Shown: positions 36,331 to 48,673, counted from the stretch's first letter. The stretch: 64,000 nucleotides of DNA from Citrus sinensis (GCF_022201045.2 NC_068564.1:32269001-32333000), one strand, 5' to 3'. Numbers and translations: made by a program. Notes: generated by a model from the letters alone, not told the origin.

Positions 36331-37096
36331 CCAAGCGGCAGTTGCCGCATTAATTTAAGAGTGCTGTTATTTATCCCGAATTTACACCCCGAAATCAAAA
36401 CGCACAATTTGCTATGAGTTAATCATGTGTCCATTATCTTGCTTTATATAAAGGAAAAGAAAAAGCTGGGGAAAGAAAAAGCAAAAGCAAAGCTGTTTCT
36501 TCACGTGTTTCTTCAGTCAATGTGTGGGCCTAACTAGAAAATTTGTTGTGTCCAGTTGTGGTCCGCTTATTTTACTTTGCTTTGCTATTTCCTTCCTTCT
36601 TTATTATTTCCTTCTTCTTTGCTATTTTCTTCTTTGTATTAGATGATGATACATGCATCAAACACAATAACGAAAATTGAACGAGAGCAAGAGAACGAAC
36701 CATCGATCAAGAGTTGAGGGAAGGGGGAAAAAAAAGAGATTGAATTAAGACGCAAGTGGCGTGGTTGAGTGGATTTGAAACCAAAAATGGAATGAAATCC
36801 TCCTGACTTAATAAACGAATCTGCCTGAAGAAAAAGAGTGCTGCTAACTGGAAAGAGATATGGAACGTGAAAGCAAAATGTTTACCTTGCTTTACGGGCT
36901 TAACTAGAGAAGTGGAAAGTGAAAGCAAGGAAGTGGAAAATGAAGGCAAAATGAAGCAACACGTGTGGAGAGAAAAAAAGTAAACGGTGCGTTTTGATTT
37001 CGGGGCGCAGATTCGGGTAGTAAATTTGGGGTAAATAGGTTTTTCCTTAATTTAAACCCGACTTAGTTAATGCGGCAACTTGCTGCATTAGCTTGG
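36331..37096. mobile_element. DNA transposon-like element with long terminal inverted repeats
   Basis: The left end CCAAGC, TTGCCGCATTAA, then CCCGAAATCAAAACGCAC is matched in inverted order by the right end (GTGCGTTTTGATTTCGGGGC, TTAATGCGGCAA, GCTTGG). The inverted repeats extend about 80-100 bp with small indels. The core of about 560 bp is purine-rich and has no convincing ORF. A clear target duplication was not found, so superfamily and exact ends are open. Confidence 0.65.
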
Positions 37097-38607
37097 CCCA
37101 ATAATGTGGTGTTACTATAGGCAATCGTTCCGTGTTTTTAGAACATTTCCCATGCCCGTCATATTCGGGTGATTAAGGGTCTTAACGAGTCTCAACAACC
37201 AAACGTGGGTAAACATGGGGCATCGTGTTTTCTCCACCGGTTTGAGGCGTGGCGAAATTATCATGTAGTTGTGAGATCGTGCCCTCCTTCTGAGTGACAA
37301 ACGTCTGATCGGTATGAATTTTTAGTCAGCACTCGTTTTTGGTCGATATGTACTCTCTAACGGATATGCCACAAGAAATCTGCTCATACCATTCAACCGA
37401 GGAGATTCACCCTCGGAAAAAAAAATGAGAATATGCCCGATTGGTACTTTTTAATTACTCAACAAAAACCTCATTTCTTGGTATCTAACTTCAGACGGGT
37501 AACGTAGATAACGCATGAATTACACTGCCTTTTTCCATTTCAGATGAGAACCGTTGGATCTGTTGACTTACTATCTATGGTGGATTCGCTAGAAGACAAA
37601 CGTCTGTGGTTAGAAACCGCTTGGGCAAAGTAGCTGGACCCTAATGCTCAACCCATTATTGCAACAATATTATTATTATATTATTTTCTTCAATTTTCTC
37701 ATTTTCTTTTATTTATAAAAATGTTGTGAATGTGACAACTAAAATTGTAGTGTAAATTTGTAACGAAAGAAATTGTGTTACATTATATAATATTGTAAAA
37801 AGAAATTTACAGTATAATTCATTGGTAACTCTTTTTTGACTATTTAACTATTTAATTTTTTATTACTCTTTTGAAGTCCTTAATGAGACCTGAATTTATT
37901 TCTTTTGTAATAATAATAAAAAAATTAACTACAAGCATCCTCTTAAGCCAACGACGGGCAATGCTAGAGCTCGGACCTTTTGTCCTTTAATAAGAAAATA
38001 AATAGACAAAATATTTATCTTGTTGGACGCCTAATGCGATCTTTGTTTGTGAAACAATTTTTCCACACTACAGAACTTTACATACTGTACAAAAATACCA
38101 AGACACTAAAATTGTGGGGTGCGTATAGTAATAACCCGCCGAGAAGAAGTATGCTCCTTGGTTTACTAATGAATTGGTGTGCTCTAAACAAACCAAGTAC
38201 ATTTTGCAGAAACCACAGAAACTTTATCCCTCGCCAAGAGTCTCAACTTCATTCGGCGATTTGATTCAAAAGATTAAACAGCCGCTTCCTAAATTAATTT
38301 CTGTGCTATAATCCGGTAACAAATTTCATTTACTTTTTCCAAGCTCGAGCACAGAGCACTTAATTACGGACAAATCAATTATTTTTGTTTCAAGAGATTT
38401 CCCATTACCATGCCGTTCAATTGAATCACAATTTCCCGGCATCCAAACACATTTAGCCCCAAAATTTCCCCGAAAAAAAAAATGAAATCCAGAGTTTTAG
38501 CAACAATTAACATAAAATTTCATTGATAGACCAAATATCAATACAAATTACAAAGTCATCAGATACTCAATAGCATTCCAAAACATAAAAATTAAGAAAC
38601 CCTAAAT
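37097..38607. other. Intergenic region and 3' flank of histone H4
   Basis: No gene or repeat was recognised. The stretch at 37100-37640 has higher GC content than its surroundings but no long open frame. The right end is the H4 3' UTR. Confidence 0.5.
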
Positions 38608-38955
<348 letters not shown>

Positions 38956-39010
38956 TTAATTTTATGCTTCTTTTATTTGTTTCATTCGTTGAGGTGACGA
39001 AGGGCGGAGG

Positions 39011-39100
39011 GGTTTATATAGGAGGCTAAATGGAGTGATGGCCGTTGGATTTAGAGCGATCCGTGTGAAGGATAGAATTTGGAATATTATCCGTTGGATT
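39011..39100 (-). promoter_or_regulatory. Histone-type promoter: TATA box, two nonamers, octamer-like site
   Basis: On the minus strand upstream of H4: TATA box CCTATATAAACC at 39011-39022; nonamer AATCCAACG at 39043-39051 and again at 39092-39100 (consensus A/C-ATCCAACG of plant histone genes); and an octamer-like CACGGATC at 39058-39065, one base off CGCGGATC, beside the first nonamer. This paired arrangement is typical of S-phase histone promoters. Confidence 0.75.
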
Positions 39101-40407
39101 GTGGCTTATTGAATTTGAGTGGTGGATCGCGGGGGGTTTTGGAAATTGGGAACGAGCGGGTGGATGCTTTTGGGGGGAACTGGAACTATGAGAAAACTTA
39201 CTTTTAGTGGTAGGCCGGGAAAAAGAAAAAATTTGTTTTGCCGCGTTTGGTTGGCTTAAATTTTTAGCGTTATCAATAAAGAACCCATTTCTTTATTTTA
39301 ATAATCATATATTCATATTGACAAAAATGATGTCATACATTCAATTTTTTTTTAAATTTTTTGAGAACCCATTTTCTATTTTAATAATCATATATTCATT
39401 TGATATTCTAAAAAAAAAAAAAGATTAATGATTTGATTAATGCAAACAAAAAGTAAAAACAATTTCCTCTTAATTTGTGTGTCCCGCGATTCAATTCTTT
39501 GATACAGGTCATTGAAAAAGTTAAAACTTGATAGATTTATATTAAAAAGAATTAACCTGTTTTTTATAGAAGAAAAATTACTGATTAATAATGTTCAGTC
39601 TATACACAACACATACAATAGATATTCAAGTAAAATAATTATAACCTTATCAAAATAACTTGACCTGTTACTAGATTTTCTTTGGATCAGATAATTGAAC
39701 ATATTTTATTTGTACCACCAAATCAACATTAACTTCAATTTTTATTATTTTCCTTCGTGCTATTCCTCTTCGAGGTTTTTCATTTATCTAACTAAACAAT
39801 CTAAACTTGGGAACTATTTTTTCAATTAAGATTTATATTTATGGGGCATGATTATATTTTTTGTATGTTAGGGTTTATTTTTCGTTTCAAGCTACAAGCA
39901 GCAAATCGTTATTATTATTATTATTTTGAAAACCGATCGCTTTATCGTTTGTAAACCTCATTCTAATGGCAAAGACTGAAATAAAAAGGCTTATTCTAAT
40001 GGTAAAGATTGAAATAAAAAGGGCTTAGTATGTTATTGAAGGAGCTTTAAAATCTAATTTGTTATGCCCACTACTTATCGAGTTACTGTTACTCTTTAAA
40101 AAGATGTAATTTTTGCACTTTGATTTTCTCACAAATCCTCGGTATAATTCAATAGTTTATCCGATCGTGTATTGTAATGTATTTTATGTTGATTGGTTTT
40201 GATGTGTGTCATACCACTACATCATAATAAAAGAAAGAATAAATAAATAAACAAAAGTAAAGTAAAGTGAATAACATAAAATTTACTATCTCCGACTCCG
40301 AATATTAATTTTCTTAATTAAAAATTTAAAATCATAAATCTGATTAAGTCATGGAACAAACAATATCAACCCATATTCATTTAGCGCCAATTTTATTTTG
40401 GTCGTTA
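39101..40407. other. Spacer between H4 and XRCC3, including the XRCC3 promoter
   Basis: AT-rich; no gene was recognised. An E2F-like site lies at 40384-40391. Confidence 0.5.
40384..40391 (-). promoter_or_regulatory. E2F-like site in the presumed XRCC3 leader
   Basis: ATTGGCGC on the minus strand fits the E2F consensus WTTSSCSS. It lies 17 bp upstream of the favoured start codon. E2F control would suit a DNA-repair gene active in S phase. Confidence 0.45.
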
Positions 40408-41316
40408 ATGGGTACGCCTATGACACCACAAAATTTGCTCGACAACCCATTAACGACCGAAAAGTGCACCGTGGGCTGCCCCATAATCGACCGTTGCCTT
40501 GGTGGCGGCATTCCCTGCAACTCGATAACGGAGCTGGTAGCCGAAAGCGGCTCCGGCAAGACCCAGTTCTGCCTCCAACTCACCCTCTCCGCCCAACTCC
40601 CCAGCTCCCATGGCGGCCTCTCCGCCTCTTCTCTCTATCTTCATACAGAATTCCCCTTTCCCATGCGCCGCCTCCACCAACTCAGCCACACATTTCGGCC
40701 CTCCAACGACCATAACCCATGCGATTACGTATTTGTTCAGAGCGTCCACTCCGTGGACCAACTGCTCGATATAATGCCTAAGATAGAATCTTTTATTAAA
40801 AATTCTTCGAACTCCAGATTGCCCATTAGGCTTATAGTCATTGATTCCATCGCAGCGTTGTTTCGGTCTGACTTTGACAACACCATGGATGACCTTAAGA
40901 AAAGGTCGTTTTTGTTTTTTAAGATATCGGGGATGTTGAAGGCGATGGCTGTGGGGTTTGGTTTGGCAGTTCTGGTGACCAACCAGGTGGTCGATTTGAT
41001 GGAGCCAAATGAAGGGGTTAATGGGTTGAGAGTTGGGAATTTAGGTTGCTTGTACTCTTCAGGGAGACCAATTTGTCCGGCTTTGGGGATAGCCTGGGCT
41101 AATTGTGTGAATTCGAGGTTGTTTTTGTCTAGGAATGAGGATTTTGTTGTCCGAGAGAATCAGATGGTCAATGGTGGTGTTGGCGGTAGTGGTAGTGAAG
41201 ATTTTGTGTGTAGGAGGACAAGGAGGTCGCTTCATGTTGTTTTTGCCCCTCATTTGGCTGATACATCTTGTGAGTTTGAGATTACTAGAGAAGGTGTTTT
41301 TGGATTTGAAAGATAG
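40408..41316 (+). CDS. XRCC3: XRCC3, RAD51 paralogue, about 302 aa, intronless here
   Basis: XRCC3 pairs with RAD51C and supports RAD51 filaments in homologous recombination and meiotic repair. The whole RecA/RAD51 core is in one frame: CPIIDRCLGGGIPCNSITEL, Walker A AESGSGKT (residues 45-52), SLYLHTEFPFPMRRLHQLSH, Walker B LIVID (142-146) followed by SIAALFRSDFDN, LKKRSFLFFKISG, and LGIAWANCVNSRLF. Identity to Arabidopsis XRCC3 is continuous, so no exon is missing. The frame opens at 40351, but I favour Met 40408 (MGTPMTPQNLLDNP) because it matches the length and start of the family (about 304 aa). The segment between contains an E2F-like site and is unlike any XRCC3. The TAG stop overlaps nothing. 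Confidence 0.94.
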   Translation: MGTPMTPQNLLDNPLTTEKCTVGCPIIDRCLGGGIPCNSITELVAESGSGKTQFCLQLTLSAQLPSSHGGLSASSLYLHTEFPFPMRRLHQLSHTFRPSNDHNPCDYVFVQSVHSVDQLLDIMPKIESFIKNSSNSRLPIRLIVIDSIAALFRSDFDNTMDDLKKRSFLFFKISGMLKAMAVGFGLAVLVTNQVVDLMEPNEGVNGLRVGNLGCLYSSGRPICPALGIAWANCVNSRLFLSRNEDFVVRENQMVNGGVGGSGSEDFVCRRTRRSLHVVFAPHLADTSCEFEITREGVFGFER

Positions 41317-42744
41317 TGCTATGTAAATTATGTCATCTCAGACGTATTATTGCCAAATTTCTTGAATTTTGTTCTCAAGTTTATGTGTGCACTTTTGGGG
41401 GAAGAAGAGCAAGAGCTTGTATGTGTCTTTTTTGATTTCGTTCTATTTATGCAACGTCATTCTTATTTATCATGATCTTTTTGGAGTAATAGCGCGACAT
41501 TGGCAGAGACAATTTTGTTTAGCTTTTCTTTTCAGGTGTAAATTGTTTGATATTTGGTGCTTAATTCTGTTGGACCATCTTTATGTATTTACTCATCAAA
41601 TTTACATTTGTCTTGCACTTATTTCTGTGGTCACTGAATCCATACATGATGTAAATGATAGTTGGAATTACCTGTGGTGTTATGTAGTCTGACCTGGGTC
41701 AGTTCAGGCGAAGTCTGATCTTACAGAAGCTGTTTAGAACTCTGTTGAGGAGCTCTTTTCTTCTTTCTAATAGCAATAAACTCAAGCGGCTGCATGATGG
41801 TTTCTTGACTATTAATCTGTACAAGTTTGTTTTTCAGATTACGATTGACTTGACTCAGATCGTTGATTGGAATGTTTCAATGCTAAGACATTGAAGCACC
41901 GGAAGAATCAAATTGCCATTCCTCCTATCTCATTGGAGTCGAGCCTTGTTCTAGAAAGAAGCCTAATTTGACGTCTGTGGTTTCGAATTTTCATTTTATC
42001 TTATATAGGATAAACATTTTGGCCTTTGTAGTTTTACCTCAGCAATGCCTCTTTACACCTTTATGTAATCTGCTATAGTTTCAAAACAAGGTAAACTGGA
42101 AAGATAAAACAGCAAGAAAGAACCAGCAGCAGCCATTACATATGCTCACTTGCTAACTTATGTGAGCATGGCACATCAGCAACGCATATTTCTATTCCTC
42201 TGTCTTGCTGATTTCTCTGTACTCTCATTCAGTTCATATCTTCAATATCCTTTTGAAATGGAGCTAAACTCTACTGTTTTAGATAATGGATAAAAGAGCT
42301 ATATTTCATCATTTTCATTTTCCTATACCAGATTTTTTAGTACTTGTGTCTTTTTCTCCATTTTTAGGTATTGAGCCACAGCCTAGAAGGCTTCTTGCAC
42401 TGATGGTCTGATACCATCCTTACATTTTTTTCAGAGTGTTGTATTGGCAAACGATATCCTTTCATTTTTTACAGTATTGTATTTAGCAAACGCTAGCATG
42501 AAATGGAGTTATATATTTACTGAAGTTCAATGAATTTTTTTTTTTTATTAAGACCAAGAACTGATTTCCTATGTCCTTGCGTTGTGTTGAGATGGCGTGC
42601 TCTATCAATGCATAAGCATATAGTATAGAACTGTATTTTACGTTGTTCACTTCTTTGATTTACAGGAATCTGCGCATAAAGGAATCTAGACTAAAATCTG
42701 TGGCCTCAATTTTGTTGCATGCATAAAGGACTCAATACAGACAG
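41317..42744. other. 3' flank of XRCC3 and spacer
   Basis: Only short frames without similarity. The T-rich segment just before the SLU7 pseudogene is on the wrong side for its poly(A) tail. No other feature was recognised. Confidence 0.5.
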
Positions 42745-43687
42745 TTAATTAGCTGCTCGGAGAATCCTCTCGGCAAGATCCCTATTCAGTATGCTGTCAC
42801 TTTCTCCAAATAGAAGCTCCATTGGCATGTCCTCTTCAGTCTTCACTGGCAGCATTGCCATACTTCTCCATAATCTTTTCTTTCTTACACAACCTCTTCT
42901 TCTCCTCAATATCCTTCTCCCACCTATAATGCAACTCAGCCTGCGTCAGAGCAGCCTCTGGGTGTATGTCTTGCCCTCTTCCGGAAGCTTTCCATGCATG
43001 AATATTGACTTGCTTCCACTCCAATGCTTGCCCACCCATTCTATATCTGTTATATCCTGCATAGAACTTCTCATTCGGATTGTCATCAGGGTTGAGATCC
43101 TCCCGCATAGACCGAATTTTTGGATCATAATATGCGGAATTTTCATCAAGATTCAGGAGATACTTAGGTATATCTTCACGAATACGCAAATCTCTATTAG
43201 TTCCCGTGATTCCACTGCCATTACCACAAACACCCTTCTTAACTTGGGGCAAAATTCGTAGTGTCACTCTCATCAAGCTTCAAACCATCTTCGTTATAAG
43301 CTTCATGTCTCTTACTGACATCACGGGCATACTTTGCTGGATCATAACAATCTTCTCTATCTTTTCATCTGCTGCAATGCGCATGTTTGTCAATATTGCT
43401 CTTCTTTTTCTCGGCCTTTCCATGATTGAATTAGCATTATGTGACATTGCTTCGCAGTTTTCACACGCTCCTTTCCTGTACTAGTCCGCCTGGAAAGTTT
43501 TGGCACCTCTATCATAACACAAGTTTATGTTGCTCTGAAGTGATTCTTTCTGTTTTCTTTGGTGTTTCAAGTTATCTGGTACCTCAGACTTTGCATACCA
43601 AGGCGCATGCTTCATATACAGAGGAACATGTGTGTTGATTTCTTCCCAATCTACCGTTGATTTGGATCCCACTGAAGCAGGAGCCAT
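42745..43687 (-). pseudogene. Processed (retro-copied) pseudogene of splicing factor SLU7
   Basis: SLU7 acts at the second step of pre-mRNA splicing. This copy reads, in order, fragments of the family without introns: [42 protein letters not shown] (zinc knuckle start), NRDLRIREDIPKYLLNLDEN, YYDPKIRSMREDLNPDDNPN, KYGNAASED and DMPMELLFGES, ending near the normal region ahead of the C-terminal third. The frame is interrupted by stops and shifts, the N-terminal segment and part of the zinc-knuckle/linker region are deleted, and the C-terminal 100-150 residues are missing. Lack of introns in a normally intron-containing gene points to a retrocopy. No intact product is expected. Confidence 0.85.
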
Positions 43688-44890
43688 CTCGATGAGATTG
43701 CAAACCCTAGAGCCAACACTTATTAGAAGATTAATTTTGAAGAAGGCGACAACTAAAAACTAACCCTAGCATCCGTATGGAGATTCTGAAAGACCAAGAT
43801 TCAGATGGCCCTATTTGATTGAAATCTCAAACCTTAAATTTATGAGGAAACCGAATACAGTTCGGACTTCGGGGTAAGAAAACTTGACTAATGGCTTGAG
43901 TTTGGATATAAGATGAGGCTATTTGAGCCCCATGAAAGTACTCTCTACACCCATAATTTTCTATAGTTTTTTTATTACCAATATATCCATCGATACAATT
44001 AACCAAGAATTTAAATTAAAAAAAGGGGAAATCTCATGGGGACACTGCATAGACAAACAACAATCTTCTGCTATTTTTAAATTTATAAAAGATTGATAAA
44101 TCAATTTAAAGATGAAAATTAAGCCAGAGAAGAATTAATTGGTCCGTTTGAATTTAAATAAATAGAATACGTACACTCTCTTTCGCTGTGTATAACTCCA
44201 CAAGTTGATTGCGACTCAACTAATTGTGATGATTTTTCAAAGTCTGAATGGAAGGCAATAGACGATGAAAGGAAACCAAGTTGTTGGCTTTACCATTTTC
44301 AATTTATTGAATTACGATTAAATCTTTAAATTTTCATTGATTTGACCATCACCGCAGTTAACAAACAGATATATCATAAATTTTGTAGCTAATCCTTCAT
44401 TATTCTCTCTAATTCGTTTTTGTCCAAGAAGGACGAGTGATGAGCAAGAAAAAATTCAATAACTGAGGGGAAAAAATTAGAATAAAGATTATTATAGTAC
44501 AATGATAGTTAATTAGATTGCAAATGAAAATAGGGTTATTTATGATTTTTGAAGGTGTATAGAATAAAATTTTACTTTTATAATCTACATGATGAGTTTA
44601 TTGAGTAAATAAATTTAGAGAAGAAAATTCAGAGTTCAAATAACACGAACCTTTTAACATATATAATAAATAAATATTAGATTTGTAATCTACAACTACT
44701 AGGAAATGAATCAGAAAGTCTCTACAAAATAAGGAATCGTCACCCAAAGCCAAAAAGAAAAATTAGCATTAAACATTTTCCTTTCTTACAAACCTGCAAA
44801 TTGATATAATAATATTGTAATTTTGTAGCCTTCCAATATAAAAAAGCAATCTTTGTTTGTTCTTGTTAGCATCATTAGTTAGCTTTTACA
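43688..44890. other. Spacer ahead of the small B3-like gene
   Basis: AT-rich; no motif beyond ordinary promoter-like sequence was recognised. The right 100 bp probably holds the leader of the next gene. Confidence 0.45.
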
Positions 44891-45271
44891 ATGTTGGGTG
44901 AACGCAGTGATAGGGCAACGGAAGCAATGTTTGGAGATGAACGGTGGCTGTTTCAGAGGATAGTGTCGGAGTCTGATTTGCAAACAGAACGTGAGATCCT
45001 TGTTCTTCAAATTGAAGCTGATAAATATATACTTCCAGGATTGAAGAGAAAAGATCGCAGTGACTTGAGAGACGGTAAAGCTATTAACGTTTGCGCATAT
45101 GATGATGACACCAGAGATATATATGAACTCAAGCTGCAATTTGAACCTCCTTATTATCGTCTCAAGGACACGATTGAGCTGTTTGAGAAGAAGAGGATAA
45201 GTGCAGGGCAACGAATTGGATTCAGATATGAAGCTCACTTTGCAACTTTGGTCTCTAAGCTTTTGAAATAA
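44891..45271 (+). CDS. Small B3-domain-like protein, 126 aa (tentative)
   Basis: Single open frame, ATG to TAA. The order of motifs resembles divergent plant B3 DNA-binding domains of the At2g/At4g (DUF313-like) type: a start LFQRIVSESDLQTEREILVL where B3 proteins have a xTxSDV strand, then ADKYILPGL, GKAINVCAYDDDTRDIYELKL (the V.V.D.DT...L strand pair), and a C-terminal FEKKRISAGQRIGFRYE like the F...R.L..GD.IGF.. end of B3. There is no second domain, signal peptide or membrane segment. If right, it is a minimal nuclear DNA-binding protein consisting of one B3 fold. The match is by eye and weak in the DNA-contact loops; it could also be a decayed member of that fast-evolving family. Confidence 0.5.
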   Translation: MLGERSDRATEAMFGDERWLFQRIVSESDLQTEREILVLQIEADKYILPGLKRKDRSDLRDGKAINVCAYDDDTRDIYELKLQFEPPYYRLKDTIELFEKKRISAGQRIGFRYEAHFATLVSKLLK

Positions 45272-45896
45272 CAAACAGAGGTTACTCAATTTGTCAACGT
45301 TGTGTCAAAGTTGATAAAGTTTTCGTTGTAGACGATGATGCAGAATGAAAAAAATTTCTTTAAAACAAATGATTTAACAAGAACAGTGACACGACAGTAT
45401 CATAAAATATTGCATGATTTTCATCTTCTCACCAACCCGCGTATTTTAAACTTAAGACAACCACCTGGTTGTTAACGGTTTTGTTGTTTGATTATTTTAA
45501 GAATGACGTGGCTCCTCACAGGTACATAAGACATCCAATCAAGCATTCATGCTTAAACGCAATTCAGAATCATTACCGGCTATCTAAAACTTCTCAACTT
45601 TGATTTCAAGTAGTGGCAGACTCGGGGATCACATTTCCCAATCAAGTTCAGTCGAATAAATATTTGCACACATATTCAACAAATAGTTACTGCCTGCAAA
45701 TATCAAGACAAGACGTTTACAAATTAAGGGAGGACACAAACAGTACATAGAGAATCATGGGTTTCATCCCAAAGCCCCCAAGCAATCTTTCCTACATTTC
45801 ATGTGTGTTCCAATTTTGAGCTTTTAATTCAAATGGGACTGTAAGCACTACCAAAAGGTCTTCGAAACATGTGTTTTTAAGACTATAGGAACGAAT
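45272..45896. other. Convergent 3' flanks
   Basis: Lies between the plus-strand B3-like gene and the minus-strand syntaxin-like gene, so it holds both 3' ends. Nothing else was recognised. Confidence 0.5.
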
Positions 45897-48673
45897 TTAC
45901 AGCTTTTGTTTGGCCCGGAACAAGAAACTGGAAAGCTGCCCAGAATTGTGAGAATCCTCCATCGGCTGGCTAGGTTCAATACCTGCAGATTCAACAGACG
46001 ACAGAATTTAATTTTCTATAAGATCTTAAGAGAAGAAGAACACAATAATTTGGGGCAATTTCATGCCGGCCATTAACCATTATGTACAAATAACTTGACT
46101 TTTATAGTTCCATTTCATGTTTGTGAGAGCAAGGTTATTACAATATAAAGTAGGAAGGTGTGAGAAGCACTTCCCATATTTTAGTAATCTCCAGAAAAGA
46201 ATTGCAAAAACTGTACCCAGGTAAGGAAAGGAAGGATAAGCAAAGTTGCTCCACCACATCATTTTTACATTCTTATGCAACAAAAATCTATGAATTAAGG
46301 TAACTAAGGCAATGAAATCACCTTTCATGTTGGTCACGTAGTAAATTACCACGGGCTCTCATGCCGAATAGAAAACAAAGGGCACTGCAGGAGAAAAGAT
46401 GAGAACCTCTCATTAGCATTTTTTCTCAAAACGACAACCATTGGCCGCCATTGGCAAATCAGCAAATCAAAAAAACTAAGCACGGTTGAGATTGATACTT
46501 CACAATAGAAATAAGTATGTTTGAGATTGAGATACTTCACAGTTCACAAGTTTGAATTATTGTGCCTGTCATATGTTGAACAGTATTATTCAAATTCCTA
46601 ATATAGTGATAGTCATATTCATATGTGTTTTACCTAAGAAGATAGATGAGCATGAAGAATGGAGCAACCATTTTAAATAATTTTTACATTAGCAAAGTGA
46701 TATATGCAGTACCAATCACTGAATTGTTCTCCAATATTGCTGTTTACAAATTATTAAAACTCAACTGTTAAGAGCTTACCAATCAAAAAAATTGTTAGCA
46801 TCAAAACAAGCATAAGCTGGACAGAACAATTAAACTGCAACTGCCCAGGACTCTGTCGCCGTCTTTGAAAACCACCAAAGACCTGCAAAAGATTAAGCTT
46901 GTAAGATTTCCAGGACTTTAATCAGTTAAAATCATCTTCAATCATCAGATCATAATAGAGATATAGGTCATTATACATATATTGCTAAATTTTTATTGAA
47001 ATCAGTTCAAACCGAGCAAGCATGTTAAATCTGACCTGGTGGAACAGATTGCCTGTTCCCTTTGCCTGAGGAAGTTCTGTACACATGTGCTTCCAGAAAA
47101 CAGGCTTGGAACCTTTTTCCTTAGGTGTGGACTCAGTCATTGCCATTAAATTGCTATCTTCTCCATTTTCATTAGCAATTGCAATCTTCAATGAGGCAAA
47201 ATTTGGTGAACTCCATGGTCTTCGTGTACCAGTTGCTTTATCTGATTTACAAATTATATCATCCCTTCTTCCAGGAGATTCCTCTTCTATCTCTATGACG
47301 CAATCTCTATTTTTATCAAAACTAACAGCAGCTTTGGAACTTGTCAATTCATCAGAATTTTGCGTGGCACAGGTAGCATCAAGATTAAGCCTTGTATCTA
47401 TTTTCTTGTGAGTGTTCTCCAAAAGTGAGTTTTTCTCAGAAGGTGTCAACTTGACGCATTCTTCTTTCCCAGTGGATGAGGAGGAGGAATTTCCAGAAAG
47501 AAACATGGCTAAATCATCACATTCCTCTTCATCCAATTCTATCCATCGAAGGGGTTGCTTTCCTTCCTCATTAAAAGCTTCCCTTAATGCTGCTTCCACA
47601 CAAGAAATTTGGTTCTCAATGGCTTCAATAAATTGCCCATGCCTAGTTTTTGTATAATCATTATGACAATGTCCATGGCTCAACCTGATAGCCCTTTCAA
47701 ACTCATCCAGCTGATTCAACAATCACAAGCAAACAACAGAAAATCAGAATTTTCAGACGTTAGTGAGTCAGTTAAATAGATTTGAGTAAGAATTTCCACA
47801 TATAAGCTCTGGTTGGATGAAAACATAATAGAAGGCCAAATGCACTTCTGAAACCCAAGAAAAATACTAGTCCACATAATTTGGGGATTTTATCTTCTTT
47901 ATAAGCCTCCAGTTGGCATCATAATTGTTGAAGCACAGAAGAGAAAACATACCTGCCATTTAGCAGTACCAAGAGCAGTTTGTAGTTCCCTTGAGAGTTC
48001 ATTCAAATCCTCTGGGTTTAGACCTTCGTTCTTCTGTTTTACCCACAATCTGTAAGCGGATTCCATACTGGCAACATAAACCAATCAAAATAATGAACTT
48101 CAAATGGCAGAAAAGGAAGTTTGGAATTTAAAAAGATTTCTCCGAACTTCAACAAAGCTGCTTCTTTTATATTTTTAAAAGACAATTCTTTAAAGGCATA
48201 GCAGTTCACAGTTTATTCTGATAGAATAGGCATACTTCCTTTTTCCAAATCTAATACCAAAAAAATTGCACTCATATTTTCTCCTTAAGAAACAAAAACA
48301 TAAAAATAAAGCCTTAGGATTATAATCCCTCAATTTCAAACTCAAAATTCCAAACCCACATCACAAAACCAGTCCAATATCAAATTTATGCACACATCTT
48401 CAATATACTTGCAATGTAACCCAAAACAATTCGCGCACACATCACAAAAACCAATAAAACGCACAATTAAACAGACAAAATCCACAATTTCTATCACAAA
48501 AATGAACAAAATAACCAGAATTCCAGAAAAAAATGACAGAGATGAAAAAAGGAGAAAAAAAAATTAAAACTTCCAAATCAGAAATCATACATATCAGCTG
48601 ATTCTTGAACCTCCTCTGCTGCGGAAAAAAAGGAGTCCTTTTTCCATAGATCAAAGCTATTAGCTACCATCAT
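45897..48673 (-). CDS. Syntaxin-6 N-terminal-domain membrane protein, 353 aa, 5 exons
   Basis: Related to plant proteins annotated Syntaxin/t-SNARE family (I recall At4g30240 and At2g18860). Exons on the minus strand: 48591-48673, 47953-48067, 47036-47710, 46780-46882 and 45897-45982, in all 1062 nt with consistent phases. Residues 1-105 form the helical syntaxin-6 N-domain (SFDLWKKDSFFSAAEEVQES, SAYRLWVKQKNEGLNPEDLN, RELQTALGTAKWQLDEFERA). A long polar linker follows (WIELDEEECDDLAMFLSG, then Ser/Asp-rich). One hydrophobic segment lies at about 309-326 (VQLMLVLMLTIFLI), then a tail of 27 residues ending FLFRAKQKL. I see no SNARE heptad motif, so it probably does not form SNARE complexes itself; a trans-Golgi/endosomal regulatory role is inference. 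The first of two adjacent ATGs (48673) was taken as start. Confidence 0.85.
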
